Below, piece after piece: positions 58,148 through 64,000 of a stretch of 64,000 nt of DNA. Positions within the stretch are counted from its first letter, which is position 1, and each line of letters begins with the position of its first letter. Made by a program: the position numbers and the translations under genes. This DNA comes from Pseudobacteriovorax sp. (GTDB lineage: Bacteria; Bdellovibrionota_B; Oligoflexia; Oligoflexales; Oligoflexaceae). The stretch covers positions 1 to 64,000 of the forward strand of contig JABSRP010000031.1 of the NCBI GenBank assembly GCA_013215145.1, given 5' to 3'. The notes under the pieces were generated by a model. The model did no database searches. It was not told where the DNA came from and was given only the letters and a program-made list of their open reading frames with translations.

Positions 58148-58462
58148 CACAAATCCCCTCTAATTTTCATATAGTCCTAAAAACCACAAGGACTCATCCT
58201 CTCTCAAAAATAAAATCTTTAACCATGGTCTAAAAACATGTTTTAGGAGCAGCAAAAACATGTAGATGACCTGGATTTTATACTGGCCAAAAAAAACAGG
58301 TGGATTTTAAAGTTGGGGCTCGGACAAAGATTTCCCGTTGTAAGGATTTAAAATGAGTTTTTGGATTCTAAATCAAATCAGAGGACTGCATGTTTTCCTA
58401 ATGCAATATTCTATTTATCCATTGATTAGGAAAAAAATCCGATCTTTACTTTTTTGTAAGAT
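58148..58462. other. non-coding stretch between the TolC and Ig-like genes
   Basis: Apart from the terminator at 58431-58463, no gene is seen. An imperfect inverted repeat CCTAATGCAAT...ATTGATTAGG (about 58397-58430) is present but has no clear function. Confidence 0.45.
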
Positions 58463-58463
58463 T
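58431..58463 (-). terminator. probable terminator after the TolC gene
   Basis: On the minus strand ATCTTAC-AAAAAA-GTAAAGAT forms a short stem with one bulge, followed by CGGA and seven T. It directly follows the stop of the TolC gene and would end the RND-TolC transcript. Confidence 0.5.
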
Positions 58464-59791
58464 TAAAAAAGATTGTCTGTGAGGGTGGCTTGGCGCAAAA
58501 AGAGAAGGCTGATAGCCTCTTCATTGTCAATGATTTCAAGCTCTTGAATAGCCAGACTCTGCTGAGAATCAAGCAACAGATCGAGAGACGATAAGCCTCG
58601 TTCGTAGCGATCTCTTTGTTCTTTGAAAACTCTTTGTGTGTTATCAAGCTTCTCGCGATTGAAATCTTTATCAGCCTCAAGTCGGCGTTTTTCATCTCGA
58701 TTGGCGAGAATTCTATCCTGGCGCTCTCGCATCTCTAACCTTTGACTGGCCTTACTGGCTTCTAATCGAGACTGTAGTGCCTGCTTCTCTCGGCCAAGTT
58801 TAGGGTTATAAACATCCCAATCTAGAGATAGACCTAAAATTGCGGATTGGCTTGAGTTAGATTCCGTTTGTTGATTCTGAATACCGATTTCTCCCAGTAA
58901 GCTAGCCTCTTGATCGTCCGATATGCGATCGATTTCCGCTTGCAACCGTTCGAGTTGAAGTCTATGAATGCTTTTTAGTCTCTTGGTAGGTTGATCAAAA
59001 AAGGTAGTCATCGTAGGGATGAGATCCTTAAGGCTGGCTTTATCGGCAAGCCTGCGTCGTAGCAGGGTTTTGTTGATGCGTTCCTGGGTTTTTAGGCGAG
59101 CGATATTTTGTTCACTACGGATAATACTGTTTTTTGTTCGGAGTTGCTCCGATTTAAGTGCAATACCGGAGTTGTAACGCTGAGTGACAAAGTCGAACAG
59201 CTTTCTGTTTTCCTTTAAAATACCCTCCTGAACCTTGATTTTTTTGCTCAGAAATATCAGTTCGGTGATTTGTTGAAGGATGCGACCAAGGTAGGATTCG
59301 ATGTCATCTTTTAGTTGCAAAGACAGACTTTTCATCGCTGCGTCGACTTCATGTCTTCGTAATTGATTGCTCCGCCCAAATCGATTACGAAACAGATTTT
59401 GACCGTAGGTCAGTTCAGTGATACTTCGGAGGGCAGACCCTACTTCGGGTATTCTATGCTCAGCTGAGATCTGTGATCCAGAATCAGGAAGGCTAAACGT
59501 GGCTGAAGCAACCGCTTGCCGATCCCAAGCATCTTCGCTGAGAGATCTCGAGAGGCTCCAATCAAGGGTTAAGTTAACGCGTTCTTCTGGATATTGTAAG
59601 CGTAGGTCGGCTAGTCTCTGTTCGTAGCTGCGTTGAATATTCACGTACTCAGGATCGTCTTGAAGATTTTCGAGCAGGTCTAAAACTCGCTGTCGGTACT
59701 GATTAGTTTCTTGGTTTCCTTTATCAATTTTAGCCAATAAAGAATTCGAAAGGCTAAAAACAAGGCTTATTAATAGGCTAAATCGTATCAT
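58463..59791 (-). CDS. TolC-family outer-membrane efflux protein
   Basis: A 442-residue protein with a signal peptide (ending LLAK) and two long alpha-helical hairpin regions typical of TolC (IQRSYEQRLADLRLQYPEERV; the heptad-rich stretches at about 170-250 and 350-430). It forms the outer-membrane channel of a tripartite exporter. Its ATG at 59791 overlaps the stop of the RND pump gene (ATGA), so the two are made together. The frame is open upstream to 59890, but that part lies inside the pump gene. Confidence 0.88.
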   Translation of the reverse strand: MIRFSLLISLVFSLSNSLLAKIDKGNQETNQYRQRVLDLLENLQDDPEYVNIQRSYEQRLADLRLQYPEERVNLTLDWSLSRSLSEDAWDRQAVASATFSLPDSGSQISAEHRIPEVGSALRSITELTYGQNLFRNRFGRSNQLRRHEVDAAMKSLSLQLKDDIESYLGRILQQITELIFLSKKIKVQEGILKENRKLFDFVTQRYNSGIALKSEQLRTKNSIIRSEQNIARLKTQERINKTLLRRRLADKASLKDLIPTMTTFFDQPTKRLKSIHRLQLERLQAEIDRISDDQEASLLGEIGIQNQQTESNSSQSAILGLSLDWDVYNPKLGREKQALQSRLEASKASQRLEMRERQDRILANRDEKRRLEADKDFNREKLDNTQRVFKEQRDRYERGLSSLDLLLDSQQSLAIQELEIIDNEEAISLLFLRQATLTDNLF

Positions 59792-62700
59792 GAGGCGACC
59801 TGTTGTCGTTTGAAGAAGATATTTGTATAAAAAGAAAAACATGTTGGAATGATCACTAGTGTGATCACAGTCCCAAAAATGAGTCCCCACCCCATGGCCA
59901 ACATCATTTCCGACAGCATCGGATCGTAACCGGCAAGACCATAAGCCGTAGGTAGTAGACCAGCTACTGTGGTTATGGTGGTGACCAGGACTGCCCGAAG
60001 TCTAGTAGAAGAAATTTGCGCGATCTGATCAAGGATATCGTCACCTTTGACAATACGCTTTCTCAAGGAGTCGATCAAAACAATCGAGTCGTTTACCACC
60101 ACTCCACACATTCCTATGATTCCCACGGCTGCAAAAAAACCATAGCTAGTTCGCTGGTGGATATAGAAGGCAATAATGACCCCGGTGATGCCAAAGGGTA
60201 TCGCGAGTATGATGATGAGGGGGATGAGAAAACTATTGAAAGTGCAGTATAGAATGCCATAGATCAATACTAGGGTGACTAGAGCAGCTAATAAGAACGA
60301 ATTACTTGAGTTTCTTGACTCTTCAATTTCACCCTTAAAGGTAAATATGAGTCCCGGGTACTTTTTTTGTAGTTCCGCTAATAGGCCTGATTCTAAGGTT
60401 TCAGCAATATCTAGCGGCTGGACCTCGGTGTCGGTCTTCAAATCAGCAAAGACAAAGGTGGTGCGCTTGTAATCTGTTCTTTCGATACTCGTGGGTTTTT
60501 TTACGAAGGCAATATCTACTAGATCTTTTAAAGGGATGAGAAAATTCCTTTGGTTAGCCACTTTGAGTTGGAGTATCTGATCGATGCTTTCTCTAAATTC
60601 AGGTTTGGTAGTCAGTTTTACTTCAACCTCATCAGACTCCCCGGGAAGTCGATATAGGATCGTGCCGTCGACATAGGTGGATAGGGTCTCGTTGATTGAA
60701 GAGATGCTTATGCCTAGGTTCTTGATTTTTTCTCTATCAATCTGGATCTCAATACTCTCTTCGATCAGGGGCTGAGACACCTCTGAGTTTACTATAGCGG
60801 ACATATCGCCAAGAATTTGTTTGAGTTCCTCAGCCGCTTCCGTGCGCCGCTGATTATCGTTACCTTGGATCATGACTTCAATGGGGCTTCCACTTGAGAA
60901 CCCAAAGCGTCCTCGTATGAACCGAATATTTTCAAACCCAGGAAGCTCCTTAAGGGCCGCTTCCCATTTTTCTGTTAGCTCGGCTGATTCTATGTCGCGG
61001 TCGCTACGCCCTAAAATCTCAATACGAAAGCTCATACTTCTGTCGGAGGTTTTGCGTCCCCTGCGACTTTGACCGACATTAGTGCGAACGGCAATCACAT
61101 ATTTGCTGTCTTTAAGAATCGTATCCTCAATAACCGATGCTAATTTTGCTGTTTCGATACGGGTTTCGGTGCTTTCAGCTGTAGCTCTAATAAAAAACTC
61201 CTTGCTTTCACCGCTAGGGAACAGAACAAATTTAAAGGAATTCATAAATAGATAGCCGGTGGAGACGGTGGCTGTTAACACGAGTAAGATGGTTATCAGT
61301 CGAAACTTAAGGATCCCGCGAAGAACCTTGGCAAAGCTTTTTTCAACCTTTTCAAACCATCCTATGGAGTTTACTTTGGCTTTTTTTATCCGGCTTGATT
61401 TTTGATGAAGATGAGAGGGTAGAATAAACAGCGACTCGAAAAGACTACCAGCCAGCATCAGCACGACTATGGTTGGAATATAAATGACAAAACTAGCAAA
61501 ACGCCCTTCAAAAAAGTAAAAGGGGATAAAAGCTATACATGTGGTTAAAATACTCACGACGATGGGGACAACCATCTGGTGGGTTCCCAACACACTAGCT
61601 TGCTCCGGATTTGGACTTAACGACCGCGTCCTTGCTATGTTTTCGGCAACAATAATGGCATCGTCGACAACAATACCCAAAACAATGATGATGGCAGCTA
61701 AGGTCATGTTGTTAACAGTGAAGTCTAAAAAGTAACAAACGCTTAAGGTGAATGCCAAGCAGAAAGGGATGCCCATAGCGACCCAAAACCCAGACTTGAA
61801 ATCCAAGAACAGGAATAGACAAATAACGATGAGGACAAATCCAATGGCTCCGTTACTGACGATAAGATTAAGTCTATTGCGAACCGTATAGGATTCATCG
61901 TCCATGGGAATCAACTTACTGGTGGTTTGGTCTCTTGAGTTTTGGAAAACATCGACAATTCTGAGCACTTCATCCTTTGCTTTTAGTATATCGGCGTTGA
62001 AGGACTTCCTGACGTTTAGGATAATGGCCTCGTTGCCATTGACCTTAGTGATGTTTTGCTTAGGAACGAAGGTTTCTTTGACGACCGCTACGTCTTTCAA
62101 CTTAATGGTATTGCCACCAAAGTTTGACCTTAGGACCACCTCATTTAAGCGCTCTGTAGTATCTAAATCACCTACGATGGATACTTTAGTTTCCGCAGTA
62201 TTGCCTAGGCTGCCCGCTGGCACACGAAAATTGGCTTCCCGAATGGTCCTAATGATATCGGAAACAGGAAGCTCTAATCTTGAAATTAATTCAGGATTAA
62301 ATTGAATAGAAATCTCTCGCGCACTGAAGCCATTTCTACTAATACCACTGATAAGAGGTGACGATAACAGCTGTGACTCTAAGGCTAAAGCTTGTTTTTG
62401 CAGATCATACCGGCCTTGTTTGGTAAGCAAAGTCTGGGTGGGAATCACAAGACCGATGTCAATGATAGCCTTTTCAGCTGTTTTAAACTGATAAAACGAA
62501 ATATCGTTCTGTATCCTGCCTGGTAAGTCAGCGGACAGCACTGCATCTTTCACGGCTTGAATCGTCACCTGTTTGTCAAGTAAGCCCTCTTGAAACTCCA
62601 CAGTGATACGCCCAGCGTTTGAAGCGGCGGTGGAGTTAATGCTTTGGATTCCCGATACGCCTTTTAGCCGTTTTTCTATTTCAAAGATGACAAGCTTTTC

Positions 62701-62910
62701 GATGTCTGAGGCGGTAGCGCCAGGGTAAGGAGCTGTAATTCTTAACCAATTGGTTTCGAAATCAGGCATCTCTTCTTTACGTATAGAAAACCAAGTAACC
62801 ATACCGGCTACTAGAATCATGATAAAGATGAGATTTGCGATAGCAGGGGATTTAACGAAAAACGTGATGAGGCTCTGCAACCCAGGCTCGTTGTGACGTG
62901 CGGTTGTCAC
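59788..62910 (-). CDS. RND efflux pump, HAE1/AcrB-like inner-membrane protein
   Basis: A 1040-residue RND transporter: first helix at about 20-40, a periplasmic loop (about 45-330), the proton-relay Asp pair in GIVVDDAIIVAENI on helix 4, a second large loop (about 560-860) and a C-terminal helix bundle with GVVVNDSIVLID. It pumps substrates into the TolC channel using the proton gradient. GTG 62910 is the only start in range, and its ribosome site is weak. No periplasmic adaptor gene is next to it; the gene upstream encodes a CheX-like protein instead. The adaptor could be elsewhere in the genome. Confidence 0.92.
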   Translation of the reverse strand: MTTARHNEPGLQSLITFFVKSPAIANLIFIMILVAGMVTWFSIRKEEMPDFETNWLRITAPYPGATASDIEKLVIFEIEKRLKGVSGIQSINSTAASNAGRITVEFQEGLLDKQVTIQAVKDAVLSADLPGRIQNDISFYQFKTAEKAIIDIGLVIPTQTLLTKQGRYDLQKQALALESQLLSSPLISGISRNGFSAREISIQFNPELISRLELPVSDIIRTIREANFRVPAGSLGNTAETKVSIVGDLDTTERLNEVVLRSNFGGNTIKLKDVAVVKETFVPKQNITKVNGNEAIILNVRKSFNADILKAKDEVLRIVDVFQNSRDQTTSKLIPMDDESYTVRNRLNLIVSNGAIGFVLIVICLFLFLDFKSGFWVAMGIPFCLAFTLSVCYFLDFTVNNMTLAAIIIVLGIVVDDAIIVAENIARTRSLSPNPEQASVLGTHQMVVPIVVSILTTCIAFIPFYFFEGRFASFVIYIPTIVVLMLAGSLFESLFILPSHLHQKSSRIKKAKVNSIGWFEKVEKSFAKVLRGILKFRLITILLVLTATVSTGYLFMNSFKFVLFPSGESKEFFIRATAESTETRIETAKLASVIEDTILKDSKYVIAVRTNVGQSRRGRKTSDRSMSFRIEILGRSDRDIESAELTEKWEAALKELPGFENIRFIRGRFGFSSGSPIEVMIQGNDNQRRTEAAEELKQILGDMSAIVNSEVSQPLIEESIEIQIDREKIKNLGISISSINETLSTYVDGTILYRLPGESDEVEVKLTTKPEFRESIDQILQLKVANQRNFLIPLKDLVDIAFVKKPTSIERTDYKRTTFVFADLKTDTEVQPLDIAETLESGLLAELQKKYPGLIFTFKGEIEESRNSSNSFLLAALVTLVLIYGILYCTFNSFLIPLIIILAIPFGITGVIIAFYIHQRTSYGFFAAVGIIGMCGVVVNDSIVLIDSLRKRIVKGDDILDQIAQISSTRLRAVLVTTITTVAGLLPTAYGLAGYDPMLSEMMLAMGWGLIFGTVITLVIIPTCFSFYTNIFFKRQQVAS

Positions 62911-62963
62911 AGGAAGCTACCGTATCCATAAACAACTAACAAGAGGTTAATTGCTTAGGTGCA

Positions 62964-63587
62964 TCAATTAAATAATAGAAATTCGACTTCACCGCCATCG
63001 TCTTGGTCATCGAGGGTTTGTGTGCATTCGAGCATCTCTGAGACCCCATCCCAGTCATAGACGAGAACATTCCAGCTACAGAGCATTTGAGCATCCCCAA
63101 CTCCGTAGACCCACACATCAAAGACTTCGTCTTCAGAGTCTTCTTTGATAGCTAAAGGTTCCGTTTGTGCTGGTTTTTGATTAGGAAGGTTTACCACCAG
63201 TTCGCCGCATTCCTTTAATGCTGAGTAGTTACTCTGAAGCCAGATTTTGACTGCGCCAGCCGTTAAGTTACAGTACTCGCGGATAAAGTCGTGGCATAAG
63301 AATGGCGATATCTTCTTACCTTTGAATGCTGGTTTTTGAAGCGCAAATGTTCTCGCATCGTCCACCGTGTAATACACACGAAAGGTAAAGATCAGGTCCT
63401 CAGACTCGACGATGATTTTCACCATCCAGTCGTCTTCGGTAAGCATAGCGTGAGACCGCATTTCTATCGGCTTAAAGCTATCCTCTGGGATGACACTTTT
63501 AAGTCGATTCGAAGCGGCATCTCTGAGCGCTTCCTTAAGAGCTACAACATCACGTTGTGACGTATCTTTTGCATGGGCGCTACTCAC
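62964..63587 (-). CDS. CheX-like chemotaxis phosphatase, first of two
   Basis: A 207-residue cytoplasmic protein. It carries DFIREYCNLTAGAVK (about residues 99-113), which fits the D/S-x3-E-x2-N catalytic motif of CheC/CheX/FliY phosphatases that remove phosphate from CheY. The rest (acidic C-terminus) is not typical CheX, so a divergent member. GTG 63587 is behind AGGGAGA. The gene upstream, 18 bases away, has the same motif. No CheY or Che cluster is in the window. Confidence 0.7.
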   Translation of the reverse strand: MSSAHAKDTSQRDVVALKEALRDAASNRLKSVIPEDSFKPIEMRSHAMLTEDDWMVKIIVESEDLIFTFRVYYTVDDARTFALQKPAFKGKKISPFLCHDFIREYCNLTAGAVKIWLQSNYSALKECGELVVNLPNQKPAQTEPLAIKEDSEDEVFDVWVYGVGDAQMLCSWNVLVYDWDGVSEMLECTQTLDDQDDGGEVEFLLFN

Positions 63588-63605
63588 ATTAGTCTCCCTT
63601 TAAAA

Positions 63606-64000
63606 TCAAGCCGATTTTTTCTCGAATTTAACATCGTCTGCGAAAGTTGCCTGAAGCATAATACAAATATGCTCTTTGTCCGTAGAAAAGTAGAATTTAG
63701 CTAAGGGCCCCACCGACTCGTCCTCGCCCATATAAGGTTCGTGTGCACAAACAGGAGGATTGAGTGTGGTTTCTACCCCCATGGCAAGTAGATCGTTTTT
63801 CATGTTCCCTAGGATGCGATTGGCAATTTCTCCAACCCAGTCCGTTAGATCTTCTTTCGTGATTTCATCGCCGTAACGCCTCTCTGGATGACATTCTTTA
63901 AGCGTCTTTGGGCTAGCGTTAACAGACAGAAAGCCTTGCGCTTTGTCGCTTTTTATCGCAATTTTTGAAGAGTAGCAGCCCGCGGTCTCGAACGTGATAT
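63606..64000 (-). CDS. CheX-like phosphatase, second copy, partial at window edge
   Basis: The frame runs off the right edge at 64000, so the N-terminus is missing; 130 residues are visible. It contains DWVGEIANRILGNMK, again matching D-x3-E-x2-N, then NPPVC at about the expected distance. The C-terminus ends ADDVKFEKKSA. A shorter open frame from an ATG at 63803 cuts the motif and is not a real start. With the neighbouring gene it forms a tandem CheX-like pair, probably a CheY-P phosphatase pair. Confidence 0.8.
   Translation of the reverse strand, partial: ITFETAGCYSSKIAIKSDKAQGFLSVNASPKTLKECHPERRYGDEITKEDLTDWVGEIANRILGNMKNDLLAMGVETTLNPPVCAHEPYMGEDESVGPLAKFYFSTDKEHICIMLQATFADDVKFEKKSA

Noticed and set aside
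59788..62910. Heavy-metal (CusA-type) pump
   Set aside because: No metal-relay methionine cluster was noticed; the sequence reads as HAE1-like.

Overview
The window looks like chromosomal DNA from a Gram-negative, moderate-GC member of the Bdellovibrionota/Oligoflexia. This is inferred from gene content and was not tested by phylogeny. The pointers are TonB-dependent receptors, a TolC/RND pair, many lipoproteins and exported orphan proteins, two 7TMR-DISM signalling proteins, a TIGR02147-family regulator, CheX-like phosphatases and a TAXI-type TRAP transporter. No tRNA, rRNA, CRISPR array, insertion sequence or phage module was found.

Layout. 0-1 kb: an MscS channel. 1.2-6.2 kb: a tight six-gene operon (DUF4920 protein, S33-type hydrolase, NatA/NatB-like ABC exporter, SDR oxidoreductase, DUF983 protein). 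6.2-14.5 kb: a damaged stretch with a large lipoprotein gene interrupted by a stop codon, a GNAT enzyme, two small secreted zincin-like proteins, and a TonB receptor pseudogene with a relic of a second receptor in front. 14.9-19 kb: a DUF5690 membrane protein, a broken zinc-ribbon gene and a 7TMR-DISM adenylate/guanylate cyclase. 19-30 kb: an intact TonB receptor, a DUF2339 membrane protein, a TAXI TRAP system and a SulP anion transporter. 30-33 kb: a sensor kinase fused to a receiver and a SpoIIE-type phosphatase. 33-41 kb: orphan exported proteins, a trypsin-like protease, a TIGR02147 protein and a LysR regulator. 41-48 kb: an iron-themed region (spondin-domain protein; DUF4856-imelysin-fatty acid hydroxylase operon and a BFD-type ferredoxin, the last two loci each behind a Fur-like box) plus an exported intradiol dioxygenase with its LysR neighbour. 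48-56 kb: peptide-catabolism enzymes (S9 peptidase, prolyl oligopeptidase, Xaa-Pro aminopeptidase) with RidA, a YheT hydrolase and a Nudix enzyme. 56-64 kb: an Ig-like lipoprotein gene split by a stop codon, a TolC-RND pair, and two tandem CheX-like phosphatase genes, the second cut by the window edge.

The most unusual signal is that five loci carry internal stops or a frameshift in otherwise well-preserved frames: the lipoprotein at 6.2-8.7 kb, the receptor relic at 10.3 kb, the receptor at 10.5-13.2 kb, the zinc-ribbon gene at 16.2-17.0 kb and the Ig-like lipoprotein at 56.2-58.1 kb. All three stop codons are involved, so a single recoding event cannot explain them. Recent gene decay or base-level assembly errors are the main explanations. 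Other points worth testing are a possible functional link between the kinase/SpoIIE phosphatase and the STAS domain of the adjacent SulP transporter, the CheX-CheX-RND-TolC arrangement without an adaptor gene, and the Fur-boxed imelysin operon that ends in a fatty acid hydroxylase gene.
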